Shown here piece by piece: positions 1-9,139 of a stretch of 64,000 nt of DNA (its first letter is position 1; every line of letters begins with the position of its first letter). A program made the position numbers and the translations under genes. The notes below the pieces were generated by a model, which did no database searches, was not told where the DNA came from, and saw nothing but the letters and a program-made list of their open reading frames with translations. The DNA lies in contig CAJNDT010002857.1 of the NCBI GenBank assembly GCA_905221615.1, positions 434,001 to 498,000 on the forward strand, in the 5' to 3' direction. Source of the stretch: Symbiodinium sp. CCMP2592 (taxonomy: Eukaryota > Sar > Dinophyceae > Suessiales > Symbiodiniaceae).

Positions 1-1010
1 TCACAGAAACCTCTTTTCTGTTGTGCTTTTCTTGTGCTCGAAACGATCCGATTGTGTTTTTGTTTTTTGTGCTTTTCTTGTGCTCCAAAGACCGAACGTG
101 TTTGTATGTTTGTGCTTTTTTTTGTGCTTTTCTTGTGCTCGAAACGCTCCGGCTGTTGTGCTTTTCTTGTGCTCGAAACGCTCCGATTGTGCTTTTTTTT
201 TTGTGCTTTTCTTGTGCTCCAAAAACCAAACGTGTTTGTATGTTTGTGCTTTTTTTTTGTGCTTTTCTTGTGCTCGAAACGCTCCGGCTGTTGTGCTTTT
301 CTTGTGCTCGAAACGATCCGATTGTGTTTTTTTTGTGCTTTTCGTGTGCTCCAAAAACCAAACGTGTTTGTATGTTTGTGCTTTTTTTTGTGCTTTTCTT
401 GTGCTCGAAACGCTCCGGCTGTTGTGCTTTTCTTGTGCTCGAAACGCTCCGATTGTGTTTTTTTTTTTGTGCTTTTCTTGTGCTCCCAAAACCAAACGTG
501 TTTGTATGTTTGTGCTTTTTTTTTGTGCTTTTCTTGTGCTCGAAACGACCCGGCTGTTGTGCTTTTCTTGTGCTCGACGCGGTCCGATTGTGCTTTTTTT
601 TTGTGCTTTTCTTGTGCTCCAAAAACCAAACGTGTTTGTATGTTTGTGCTTTTTTTTGTGCTTTTCTTGTGCTCGAAACGCTCCGGCTGTTGTGCTTTTC
701 TTGTGCTCCTGTACTCTTTCTGCAATCGCAGGCTTGGGGGGCTCGAAAACGTGTTTGCATGTTTGTGCTTTTTTTTGTGTGCTTTTCTTGTGCTCGAAAC
801 GATCCGATTGTGTTTTTTTTTTGTGCTTTTCTTGTGCTCCAAAAACCAAACGTGTTTGTATGTTTGTGCTTTTTTTTTTGTGCTCCATGATTTCAAAACA
901 CATTGGCGCGCGGCAGTTCTGGTGCAAAATTGTCTCTGTCTGTTGTGCTTTTCTTGTGCTCGACGCTGTCCGATTGTGTTTTTTTTTTTTTTGCTTTTCT
1001 GGTGCTAGTT
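1..1010. repeat. Composite satellite, about 133-bp higher-order unit
   Basis: Tandem array running off the left edge. A landmark (CGTGTTTGTATGTTTGTGCT) recurs at about 97, 231, 363, 497 and 631, a spacing of 132-134 bp, then at 750 and 851 in shortened units. Each unit is made of sub-repeats around TTTTCTTGTGCTC. The array has almost no stop codons, so all three forward frames and one reverse frame stay open for about 0.9-1.2 kb; the reverse frame reads as Lys/His-rich repeats. I see no sign that any frame is a real protein. Confidence 0.9.
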
Positions 1011-1721
1011 TTGCTCTGTCTCTCTGGCGGCCGGGCCAGTCCAGTCCCCACGTCCAGGCCGTCTGAAAGAAGGTCTCCGGGCCCAGGTTGCGATGGTAAC
1101 GAAACCGTGGTTCCAAACCTCTTCGCTGGTAAGTTGCAGATAGCTCCTCCCAACCTCTTCGCCGGTCCGACCCCATCTCACAGCCCTAATCGCCAAACTA
1201 TGCCAACCATATTTGGATTCAAAACACTGCCTGGCCCTGGAAAACCGACTGAGATCAGATTTCCTTGTGCTACTTTTGGCCTGTCTGTTTGATAATAAAC
1301 CTATTGTTGAACGATTAGTGGGCCGGGGCCCCATCTAATGTAGTCCCTATATAGGTACATTGGGGCTCATGTATCTCTATATGGGCACATGGACCCTCAG
1401 GGTAAGGTAATGCAGGGTTTATATCATCGACCGTAGTAAACCGGACGGTAGACCCCTCACGAACAACCATTCGCCTCCAGAGGTTCGTATTCTCCTTGTA
1501 AGGGGATTCGGGTTAATTCATCAGGGGTCTACATGATGTCTGCAATGCAAATAATCGCGAAGCATACGATGCCAACGCCCATAATCCCGGGATACATCCG
1601 CAAGAAGCGCCATCGGAATAGGACACCTTTTGAACCAGTGTCACAGTGCTGATAGTGCTACACCACTTGTCTTTTACCCGAACTCCTAAGCCTTAGCACA
1701 CCTGACGAACCGCCACACACA
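1011..1721. other. Intergenic or intronic DNA without recognised gene
   Basis: No convincing coding island. It holds a half copy of MITE family F (1400-1436, next entry) and a short inverted segment around 1345-1395 with 'TAGGTACATTGGGGC' and 'GGGCACATGGACC' that is also seen near 16.3 kb. Confidence 0.5.
1400..1436 (-). repeat. MITE family F, terminal half only
   Basis: Matches only one end of family F (GGTAATGCAGGGTTTATATC then ATCGACCGTAG). The other end is missing. Confidence 0.55.
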
Positions 1722-1825
1722 ACTTAGTAGCTGAGTGGATACACTTTACATTTTTTGGAGAATAATACCCATTCTAAAACTGAAAGTGTACACTTTTGGG
1801 GGGGCTTATGAACTCAGCAACTAAG
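1722..1825. repeat. MITE family S, palindromic element
   Basis: Begins ACTTAGTAGCTGAGTGGA and ends with the inverse, ACTCAGCAACTAAG. A second copy lies at 16359-16460. It ends 21 bp before the candidate exon at 1847. Confidence 0.75.
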
Positions 1826-1846
1826 ACAACCACCGATGGACACCAG

Positions 1847-1886
1847 AGGCCCGGCATGCCTGTGATGATGCCGCCCCCCGTTCCGG
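1847..1886 (+). CDS. Candidate small exon, Met/Pro-rich (gene 1)
   Basis: A GC-rich island following CACCAG. It reads RPGMPVMMPPPVP and then one base of a glycine codon before GTTCCA. The next island (3741) starts with the two bases that complete glycine and continues the same Met/Pro-rich composition, so the two splice in phase. Function is unknown; such segments are common linkers in RNA-binding and scaffold proteins. This is an exon inference without transcript support. Confidence 0.4.
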
Positions 1887-2253
1887 GTTCCAAGCTCAGT
1901 CTTCTGGGGCTCTGACGCCATTACTGGGTTGTCCTTTGGGATCTTTTTTAACTTTCCCTACTAGTTTGTAGAGAACCATAATAGGAAATTATTTTCAAAG
2001 GGCTTTAAGGAGAACTCAGATTAGCTGTTAATGATTAGGGTTGTAATAAGGATTCCCCGAAGGGTTCCTTCAAAAGGGTTCCAAAAGGCTTTTTGTATAA
2101 GGGTTCCATGATTTAGGGGGCACATATTCTATACTTTGGCCCTCACGACAGCCAAAAAGGATTATTCAAAGGCCAAAGTATATGCTTTTTGGACCCTTCG
2201 CATTGGCGATTAGAATGGAGTTTTGTGGCGTAAGTACAGTACAAATTCCCTAA

Positions 2254-2302
2254 ACCCTGAACCCTAAACCTTAAACCCTAAACCCGAAACCCTAAACCGT
2301 GT
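2254..2302. repeat. Interstitial telomere-like heptamers (CCCTAAA)
   Basis: Seven degenerate CCCTAAA units in a row. TTTAGGG is the plant-type telomere repeat, also reported for dinoflagellates. Stretches like this recur through the window. Confidence 0.8.
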
Positions 2303-2908
2303 AAGTTGTTGTAATATTCGGGATATACTCCGGCACCCCCAACAGACATCCCAAGCTTGGTTTCCGGGGGTTCTGACATAGGGCGCCTACGAGAACGCAG
2401 GGCGGGTGGGGGGGTGAATAAACGTTCCACCGTCACCAGCGCTGTTTTATCGCGTTCCGTATTGTACCATGAGCATACTAGAATACAGCCAAACCTCTGT
2501 CTAATTCAGGCCGCTATATTGCAGTCTATTATATTGCAGTCTATCGTTTAGGCGCTCACATCCACGATGTAGGTAATGCCTCGAGTTTTGTGTTGTTCTG
2601 AAACAGGGTCGCATCTACGACATGAGCAACAGGCACCCGGCTTCTACGAAGTCTTTTCTAGGTTTTCTACAAATACCTAAACGGAGCTCCGATGTGATAC
2701 AGTGGTTATTAGCAATTGGTAGTCATGTTCCTTTTTGGTCCCTATATTTCATAACTGTAGTATGGTGAGTTCTATTCTAATTAGACGGGTCCCTTTATGA
2801 GGGGTTTGGAGGCTTCTCGGAGCAACGGTCACACAAGTTGTGGTATTTGAGGTTTCGGTTCAGGTCCTAGGGTTCTGACAATGCCGGGCAGCTCAGGACT
2901 TAGGCCCT

Positions 2909-3013
2909 ACTGTTGATGGTAGAAATTCTGCATTACCTTAAGGACCCTGAACCATGGAAATTATGGTATATTCCTTATAATGGGTCATGCAGGATTTATA
3001 CCATCAACCCTAG
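2909..3013. repeat. MITE family F, complete copy
   Basis: Inverted ends TGTTGATGGTAGAAATTCTG and the reverse complement of that type (GGATTTATACCATCAAC) enclose CATTACCTTAAGGACCC and a central TATTCCTTATAATGGGTCAT. About 105 bp. Other copies are near 29.6, 55.7, 62.3 and 63.5 kb. Confidence 0.85.
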
Positions 3014-3582
3014 GATCCTACGATTCTGATGATGCTGGCCGGGCAGAAGAATGCAGACTTCGCATTGAAAAAGCCCCCTCGCTTCCTGAGGGTTTTGAAT
3101 ACACGCATCCGAAAATGGCTACTTCTCTAAGATAGCGAAGGTATAACTATTTTGTCTCCATTACTGATGGTGTTGATGTAGCATGTGCTTGAGCCAAGCT
3201 TTCTTCCTCAAGGGAGTTGTTACAGTAGACGCCCTACCTAGTTGGGTTCTGATGGCATGCCCTTATATAAGGCGCGATTCTTGAGAAGCCCCTGCATGTT
3301 CTTGTCTACGGAATGTGGGGCTTCTAGGTGGGCGTGCTGACGTAAAACAAGTACCGAGTACATTGCATTGCAAGAAGTTTCCAAGTTTCCTTTCATTGCC
3401 ATTGTGTTGTGCCGGGCTATTCTTGCTTTATCTGACAGCGAAATACCGCTTGATTCTGAAGCCTTAAACCCTAAGCCGCTGCTTTCATAGTGGACCATTC
3501 TATTGCTTACTGCAGCAATACCATGACTACGATAAATATTCCGCCAAGCCCCATAATATTAACAGCCAGAATAGTCTCACAA

Positions 3583-3695
3583 AAGCAATGATAATAATAG
3601 TCACAGAACTAATAATAACAACAATAACAACAATAATACAGATAATAAAAAATAGCAAGAATAATAAGAATAATAATAACAATATATTCATGATA
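3583..3695 (+). repeat. AAT/AAC-rich simple sequence
   Basis: Degenerate trinucleotide run dominated by AATAAT and AACAAT on the + strand. An 83-residue Asn/Ile-rich frame across it is judged spurious. Confidence 0.8.
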
Positions 3696-3740
3696 GTAAT
3701 AGTTACAAAGCCCCTACATTCGTGGTGTCACAAGCCCAAG

Positions 3741-3824
3741 GCGCCCACTGGATGCCCGGCATGCACATGCCGCCGCCCATGCTGCCACATCCCGCCATGC
3801 CTATGCTGCCGCATGCAATGCCAG
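3741..3824 (+). CDS. Candidate exon, Met/Pro/His-rich (gene 1)
   Basis: Follows CCCAAG and starts with GC, completing the split glycine codon from the exon at 1847. It reads AHWMPGMHMPPPM and continues with Leu/Pro/His/Met repeats to about 3824. The 3' end is uncertain: no GT donor lies nearby, so a GC (CAT|GCAATG) or GA (CCAG|GACCCT) donor is the likely choice. Composition and phase support coding. Function is unrecognised. Confidence 0.45.
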
Positions 3825-3840
3825 GACCCTTACCCTTAGG

Positions 3841-3911
3841 CTCTAAGGACTCATATTTTAAGGCTTTTGGTCCCAAAGACCATACTATTTAAAGGCTTTT
3901 GGGCTATTTTG
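3841..3911 (+). repeat. Dispersed repeat family Q
   Basis: Contains TAAGGCTTTTGG...CCAAAGACCATACTAT...AAGGCTTTTGGGCTATTTTGA, an internally palindromic short element with copies near 8.4, 14.2 and 24.0 kb. Confidence 0.75.
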
Positions 3912-4120
3912 AGCCTTAGGGTTGGGCTTTCAGGGTTTAGGGGAGATGTGCTTTGGGTAAGTATCCCCCCTCTAGGTACTTAGGACCCTTGGGTGGGGAG
4001 GGGGGGGCATTTCAACAAAGCTCTTGACAACAACGCAAAGCCGCAAAGCAGACCTCTATGATATGTAAACGTCGCACTAACCCTAGAAACGATGGCCCCT
4101 CATCCCAAAAGCTACGACAA

Positions 4121-4220
4121 GGGCCTAAATAATTACCTAATTCTATTATTCTGGGGGTTCATTATTATATTTGTAGTATAATGGGCCTCAAAGCCCTTTT
4201 CTAATTAATAAGGCCCCTAT
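4121..4220 (+). repeat. MITE family G, complete copy
   Basis: Ends GGGCCTAAATAATTACCTA and TTAATAAGGCCCCTATA form terminal inverted repeats. The interior carries the conserved TATAATGGGCC block. This is the most numerous family in the window (about 14 full or partial copies). Confidence 0.8.
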
Positions 4221-4316
4221 ACTTCATTCCTTTAAGCCTTCCCAATGCCCTCCTTGGTTTCCACACGGCCGCACCGTGCGCTCGGACTTGTCGTTCTGCC
4301 AATACCACCCTTAGCC

Positions 4317-4424
4317 AGAGGCCCCAAAGTAGTTCCTTTTTGTGATTACCTTAAAAAAGGTTTCTATATATCCTAAACCCTAAACCCTAAACCCCAAAAA
4401 GGAACTACTTGGGGGCCTTTGGGT
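4317..4424. repeat. MITE family N with telomere repeats in its loop
   Basis: Arms AGAGGCCCCAAAGTAGTTCC and GGAACTACTTGGGGGCCTTT are inverted repeats. The loop contains three CCCTAAA-type units, absent from the sister copy at 25698, so they look like a secondary acquisition. Confidence 0.85.
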
Positions 4425-4501
4425 AGCCTAGCCCCGGTGCCCTCTACACCCGTACCCTATAACCCTGGAGCCCAGCACTTCCAAAGCCCTGGAAGCCATG
4501 A

Positions 4502-4601
4502 GGGTGGTTGTCAAAAATGTGGTCCCTTTTGGGTCCCTAATATACTACGGCACCTAATATTTAGGGTACCCAAAAAGGGGCCATACTTGTGACAACCACC
4601 C
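4502..4601 (-). repeat. MITE family A
   Basis: Arms GGGTGGTTGTCAAAAATGTG and GTGACAACCACCC; the family consensus end is ATGGGTGGTTGTCAAAATTA. An inner TACGGCACCTAATATTTAGG gives orientation. Nine copies in the window. Confidence 0.9.
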
Positions 4602-4707
4602 ATGTGACATAAAAGCCCAAATAAGTAACTACCACGTTTGCCCTTGCCAATTCCGGTAAAGGCCCCATAGTTTTCAGAGCCCTACTCTAGAACCCCCACG
4701 CCCCATC

Positions 4708-4818
4708 TTGGACCTAGAGTAGGCCCTTATTCCCGTTTTAAGGGGTTCAGGTTCCCTTATAAGCCCCTTTAAACCAAAAAGAGCACCCTTTTTATTCCTA
4801 GGCTACTCTTGGGTCTAG
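4708..4818 (+). repeat. MITE family D2
   Basis: Starts CTTGGACCTAGAGTAGGCCC and ends CTACTCTTGGGTCTAG, with an inner pair CCCTTATTCCCG / GGGCACCC-type. Close relatives at 51364 and 56744. Confidence 0.8.
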
Positions 4819-4879
4819 CCATAGCCTTCAAGAGGGGCCATTGACGGCTCATGGTTTGGGGGCTTGGGAACTAGGAGCA

Positions 4880-5010
4880 GCCGTCGCCGGAATAGGGTAA
4901 AGGGAACTCCAGAAAGTTGGAATATGGCTTCAGGGTAGGATACCTTATAATTTACCATAAAGGGTTTAGGATAATAATATTCCAACTTTTTGGCTTTTAC
5001 TTTATGAGTC
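4880..5010. repeat. Degenerate element related to MITE family R
   Basis: Carries AGAAAGTTGGAATATGG and, about 100 bp on, ATTCCAACTTTTTGGCTTTTACT, the paired ends of family R, with a diverged interior. Confidence 0.5.
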
Positions 5011-5377
5011 AGGGGCCGAAGTGCTAAAACTAAGCGTGTTTGGTGTTCAGGATTTTGGCGTTGGTGGGCTTTATGGTGTAGGGGCTCCCAATTGTAAATA
5101 ATTTTAGGATGTTCCACTGCTCCCCGTTTCATCCCTGATGGTCGCAATGCCCAAATAGTGGTTGTTGGTGCCTAAACCCCTACTCTTTGGATGCTTCGCT
5201 GCACCCTTGGAAAACCAGGGTGCTTGGCCGGCTTAAAGCGATGGAACCTCAACCCTCACTTGCACACCCGAGTCGAGGAACCTGAGACATTGGAAGCAAG
5301 ATTGCCTTCGTTGAGGTTGACGTGTAACAGCGTCTTCTAACGATAAAGGCTCCTCTATTACTTACAGCCCTCACAGA

Positions 5378-5478
5378 CTTACTATTGATATCGGAGGAGC
5401 TAAGGAGCCAGGGAGGATGATAATACGTATTAAATAAGGAGCTAAAGAGCCAAGGGACCCCCCAAAACCACTGGCTAG
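5378..5478 (+). repeat. Dispersed repeat family L
   Basis: About 100 bp: ACTATTGATATCGGAGGAGC, GGAGCTAAAGAGCCAAGGGA, ending AAAACCACTGGCTAG. Unlike most families here it lacks terminal inverted repeats; it carries two direct GGAGCTAA(G/A)GAGCCA segments instead. Copies at 5833 and 41734. Confidence 0.85.
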
Positions 5479-5617
5479 CAGACGCCGTATAGGTCCCTTC
5501 AAGTCCCTAAGGGGAACCTTGCTCTAACCCTGAAGTCCTCCAGAGTACATTCCCGAAGCCGAAGGCATTAACCGAAAAAAGGCACCGTACGCGAACAACT
5601 TTGGCAGATCCTAAGTT

Positions 5618-5727
5618 CCCAGACCTTCCAAAACCCATTGATTAAGGAATATACCTTAAATCATATTAAGGATCCTACTATAATTTAAGGTATATTCCTT
5701 AATTAAGGGATTTTGGAAGGTCTGGGT
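5618..5727. repeat. MITE family H, near-perfect palindrome
   Basis: Arms CCCAGACCTTCCAAAA...AAGGAATATACCTTAAAT and the reverse complement, TAAGGTATATTCCTTAATTA...TTTTGGAAGGTCTGGG. Only a short centre around GGATCC is unpaired. Confidence 0.9.
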
Positions 5728-5832
5728 TCCTACGAAGCAGAGAAACAAGGATGTTCAGCCTAAGCGCTCAAAACTCCTACAGCGAAGCCCTGAAGTTAAC
5801 CCGAAACAGTGCAACTGAAAACCTAAGCTTAA

Positions 5833-5932
5833 CTTACTATTGATATTGGAGGAGCTAAGGAGCCAGGCATGATGATAATCCCTATTAAATAAGGAGCTAA
5901 AGAGCCAAGGGACCCCCAAAAACCACTGGCTA
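5833..5932 (+). repeat. Dispersed repeat family L
   Basis: Second copy, 355 bp after the first in the same orientation. The two flank the family H palindrome. Confidence 0.85.
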
Positions 5933-6025
5933 TTTAATTCTAAACTCTAACTCTAAACCCTAAACCCTGAACCCTGAACTCTACACCTTGAAACTGACGC
6001 CCTGTTCACCTGCACGGTTGGCAAG

Positions 6026-6078
6026 CACCACGGTGAGGATTTCCTCGTCACCCTGCGGCCATGCCTCCAGGAGCCCTG
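6026..6078 (+). CDS. Candidate exon reading HHGEDFLVTL (gene 1)
   Basis: Follows GTTGGCAAG and reads HHGEDFLVTLRPCLQEP in one frame, then TG before a strong donor GTAAGA. The two left-over bases combine with the first base of the next island (6279) to give cysteine, so the junction is in phase. No family is recognised. The frame also reads upstream without a stop to about 5990, but no AG acceptor lies there. Confidence 0.5.
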
Positions 6079-6278
6079 GTAAGAGCTTTTGCCACTGGTT
6101 CCTTCTTTGTCATGGTTGGGTAACATTTTACATGTTTATGTGTACTTAAACCCAATAAGAAAGAAACATTACAAAAAATCCATCCTATCCCAACCATGAA
6201 AGAGGCTTCTTGATTGTTGAGCTTGTGTCTTTGGTTGTTCCATGGTTGCTTGCCGTGCCATTGTGTTCGACCCCACAG
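6079..6278 (+). other. Inferred 200-bp intron
   Basis: Starts GTAAGA and ends GACCCCACAG. It contains an imperfect inverted pair TCATGGTTGGG / CCCAACCATGA about 65 bp apart, resembling the palindromic architecture of the larger introns. Confidence 0.45.
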
Positions 6279-6310
6279 CGTCCTCAAGTACCTCGTGAAT
6301 GCCAAGCCTC
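6279..6310 (+). CDS. Candidate 32-nt exon VLKYLVNAKP (gene 1)
   Basis: Lies between CCCCACAG and a GTAACC donor. It reads VLKYLVNAKP plus one base, in phase with 6078 upstream and 6550 downstream. MITE family C begins 8 bp after its end. Confidence 0.5.
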
Positions 6311-6317
6311 GTAACCC

Positions 6318-6441
6318 TACTTGGAGGGGCAGGGGACTTAGTAAGTCGTTTATAAGTGGGGTGGTAATTGGGGTAACTCCATTTAGGGTACTTATACCTC
6401 TACTTATAACCTGCTTACTAAGTCCCCTGCCCCTCCAAGTA
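6318..6441. repeat. MITE family C, within an inferred intron
   Basis: Arms TACTTGGAGGGGCAGGGGAC and GTCCCCTGCCCCTCCAAGTA are perfect 20-bp inverted repeats; a second arm pair involves AGTTATAAG. 124 bp long. It fills the first half of the intron between 6310 and 6550. Confidence 0.95.
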
Positions 6442-6549
6442 AGCCCTTAACCCCAACACCCCTGAACCCTAAAACCCTAAAGCCCGATATTCACAACCGA
6501 CATTGCCCGAGCCAAGGCCATGAATGCTTGATTTGACTTTCTATTGCAG

Positions 6550-6611
6550 CCAGAAGAAACCCAAAAGCTGTCGACCCTCGTTCCCTCAGCATGCCGTTGA
6601 TAAGCAAAGAA
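6550..6611 (+). CDS. Candidate exon reading NPKAVDPRSLSMP (gene 1)
   Basis: Preceded by a good acceptor (TTTCTATTGCAG). The first two bases complete a proline with the previous exon. It then reads RRNPKAVDPRSLSMPLISKE and meets GTTTTG at a codon boundary. Two successive in-phase junctions make this the best-supported stretch of the left-hand gene. Function unknown. Confidence 0.5.
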
Positions 6612-6743
6612 GTTTTGCCTGATCTTACCTGCCCTGGCCATCAACTATGGGATTTGTCAGGCTGTTGCAGGATGTTGCCCACCTAAACATTTAACACCAA
6701 ACATCAGCTTTATGTCTTGCCCTCGGAGGATGGATACCCCAAG

Positions 6744-6794
6744 GCGGCAGCAGCAGCAGTAGTAGCAGCAGCCGCTTGGCTCGCATGGACTCGA
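6744..6794 (+). CDS. Candidate Ala-rich exon (gene 1)
   Basis: AG|G acceptor after CCCCAAG, codon-phase 0, ending before GTTGGG. Reads AAAAAVVAAAAWLAWTR; the GCA run makes it low complexity. Another frame reads poly-Ser, so the reading frame rests on phase agreement with 6611. Confidence 0.3.
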
Positions 6795-6849
6795 GTTGGG
6801 CTCACCTGAAAAAATGCTCATCAGCCTTCTCTGCAAGTAGTATGATATA

Positions 6850-6910
6850 CGGGCCTAAATTGTAGTATAATGGGCCCCAAACCCCTGTGCTACTTATCAA
6901 GGCCCCTATA
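6850..6910 (+). repeat. MITE family G, partial
   Basis: Retains CGGGCCTAAATTGTAGTATA, ATGGGCCCCAAACCCC and TCAAGGCCCCTATA; the middle is deleted. Confidence 0.7.
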
Positions 6911-6999
6911 TTACACTGTTCATCTTTTTGCGCTTTACAAAAACCTAAGGCAGCTCTATCGGACTCCGTCTGCCACGCTTTACACCCTGAAGGTTACAT

Positions 7000-7095
7000 G
7001 GGTGGTTGTCAAAATTGTGGTCCCGGTTTGGGTACCCCAAATATTAGGTGCCGTATTATAATCAGGACTCAAAAAGGGACCCCAATCGCTAGAAC
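7000..7095 (+). repeat. MITE family A, 3' arm degraded
   Basis: Left arm GGGTGGTTGTCAAAATTGTG is intact and the inner TATTAGGTGCCGTATTATAA is conserved. The right arm has decayed after GGGACCCCAATC. Confidence 0.75.
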
Positions 7096-7189
7096 ATGGT
7101 CCCCTAAGCCTTTTGCCTTTTGGCCCTTCACCACTGGACCCTAAGCACTGTAAATATGCTTGCAACCACTTCTTTTTTGTAGGTCCACC

Positions 7190-7306
7190 AATATAGTACC
7201 TAAATAGTAAGATCCTTATTATACGGACCCAAAACAATAAGGTACCCTTAATTTTCGGAAACTTTACAAGGACCCCACAATAAGGTACCCGTAATTTGCG
7301 GAAACT
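7190..7306. repeat. MITE family B fragments, duplicated end
   Basis: Contains ATAGTACCTAAATAGTAAGA and the right end TTTTCGGAAACT, then repeats the right end as GGTACCCGTAATTTGCGGAA. It looks like a partial duplication of one terminus. Confidence 0.6.
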
Positions 7307-7705
7307 CAATTATCACAAAACACTAACCTCACTTGGAAACTTGGAAGGGGCTGTTGGACACCGAGTCTGACTTGACTCCAAAGCTGACCATAAAACCCTA
7401 AACCCTGAGCCCTAAGCCCTAAGGACTAAACCCTGAACCCTGTGCCTGCAGGCTCTTGCAGAATTTAGGATTCAAGGATCTAGGCTTGAGGGCTTTGGCG
7501 GCTTCTGCTCCAGGGGTTTAGGGGTTTACACTTTAGGCTTTTCGTTTGTGTGTATAGACACGATCGATATAATCTTTATATAAAAGAGCAACAACAAAAA
7601 TAATCATAAGCATGGTAAGAATAATTAGATATGTGGACATGCATATGTGTACATACACACGTATTTAATGATTTGCTGTGGATCGGCCTTTTCGGGTTCA
7701 GCAAG

Positions 7706-7759
7706 GCAGTGACAGCAGCAGCGACAGCGACGATGATGATGCCGCCCCGCCTGCCTTTG
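7706..7759 (+). CDS. Candidate Ser/Asp-rich exon
   Basis: After GGGTTCAGCAAG it reads SDSSSDSDDDDAAPPAF. Casein-kinase-like Ser/Asp runs alternate with Lys/Ala/Pro islands further on (8534, 12218, 13445, 16110) and another Ser/Asp island at 17941. That composition resembles nucleolar phosphoproteins such as Nopp140/NOLC1, but no diagnostic domain is visible. The donor is unclear (GCTGAG). Confidence 0.4.
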
Positions 7760-8389
7760 GCTGAGCTTATGCTTCCGCTGCCTCCGGTTCGGAATTGCGG
7801 ACGTTGAGCATGGGAAGCTGTAATTTATCGTATAAAACATGAACCGTAAACCCAAAGTAAACCAAGAGTTCAATAATAAATAAGTGCATACACTGAGATA
7901 AACTGAGCAAGAACATCGATTGAGGAAGCGTAGGGTCAGGAATAATTAGTAGCACATACTATTCCTGTATCTGACCAGGAAAAATGCTGTCTTGTATTTT
8001 TCATCCAGCGTCCAAAGAGTGCGCTGTCCTTACTTAAAGCCCAAATCCGCAGTATCCAGCCCAACTACTTCAAGCTTGACTGCGTGATATTGGATGTTTT
8101 GATTATCCACTCTCGCATGTTTAAGAGCAAAACAGAACCCAAACGTTGATCACGAAAGTTGCACTCGGACCGCTATTTGCAGATACTAACGGCAATGATA
8201 GTCTTGAGCAGTGCTGACCTCTAAATCGGACTCTCGACCCCAGCCCCTGAACCCCATGTCAACATCCCTAGACCCTTAGATTCCCAAAACTGCGCCACCC
8301 CAACCCCTACGGCACCGTTATGAGCTCGACAAAGGCCTGTGAAATGACAGCAACTACAACTTCTATCATTTCTTTACAGAAGTCCTTAA

Positions 8390-8480
8390 CCATGAGGCTC
8401 ACAACAGCCCAAAAGCCTTACAAAGTATGGTATTTGGGCCCAAAAGCCTGAAAATATAAGTCTGCAGAGCCTAAGGGTAA
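8390..8480 (-). repeat. Dispersed repeat family Q, reverse orientation
   Basis: AGCCCAAAAGCCTTACAAAG...TATGGTATTTGGGCCCAAAA, the inverse of the 3841 copy. Confidence 0.7.
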
Positions 8481-8533
8481 GAATGGTAGGTTACTTGGGC
8501 TCCAGGTAGGGCATAACAGCAACTGCGAGAAAG

Positions 8534-8578
8534 GCGGCCGCCAAAGCCGGTGGACTTGCTGTGGCCGCCGTGGCCAAG
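8534..8578 (+). CDS. Candidate 45-nt exon, Ala/Lys/Gly-rich
   Basis: Bounded by AAAG|GCG and AAG|GTGCTA, both excellent splice contexts. Reads AAAKAGGLAVAAVAK, phase 0 at both ends. Same size class and phase as the islands at 12218, 13445 and 16110. Confidence 0.45.
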
Positions 8579-8729
8579 GTGCTATACAAGGGGGGGGGGG
8601 GTCGTGTCTATACGTACTTCAGTACATAATCAGAATATGTTTACAATACTGTTTTTCTTCATTATTTTTGTTTATGTAGACATGTGCACACAGATATCAG
8701 ATATTTATATATCTATCTTTCTTTCTATC

Positions 8730-9120
8730 TATGTATCTATATATATATATATACATACAGATGTGTGGATATATATATATATATATAGTCGAATATTATA
8801 CTTTATCTGTACGAATCTCGTCTTTGGCAGAGAGGGAATTTCGGGGGTCTAGGAGTTGTTGTTTGTCTCATTTTGCGAGATTCGAAGGAAGCTGTGGGGC
8901 TTGGGATGGGGTTCGGGCCAAGTCAGTCTTCCATATATATATATATATATATGCACACACACACACACATGCATGCATACATGCAGACAGGCAGGCAGAC
9001 AGACACACAAACAGATGGACAGACACATGTAGCTTTGTACATGCAGGTGTGGTGTGTACATATGTTTGCACAGGGGTTGTGTGTGTATGTATGTATATAT
9101 ATATAGATATACATACACAT
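8730..9120. repeat. AT, AC and AGAC microsatellite cluster
   Basis: (TA)n at about 8733-8790, (TA)n-(CA)n-(CATG)n-(CAGG/CAGA)n at 8932-9010, and TGTATGTATATATA at 9085-9110. Open frames of 65-180 residues across it are Tyr/Ile/His/Thr-rich and judged spurious. Confidence 0.9.
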
Positions 9121-9139
9121 CGTACAGGGCTTACAAAAA

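Noticed and set aside
1-1176. Long open frames on both strands at the left edge
   Set aside because: They follow from a stop-poor satellite; three forward frames are open at once and the content only repeats the array.
5308-5335. Micro-exon reading KIAFVEVDV, resembling an RNP1-like strand
   Set aside because: Too short, and no partner exon could be fixed by phase.
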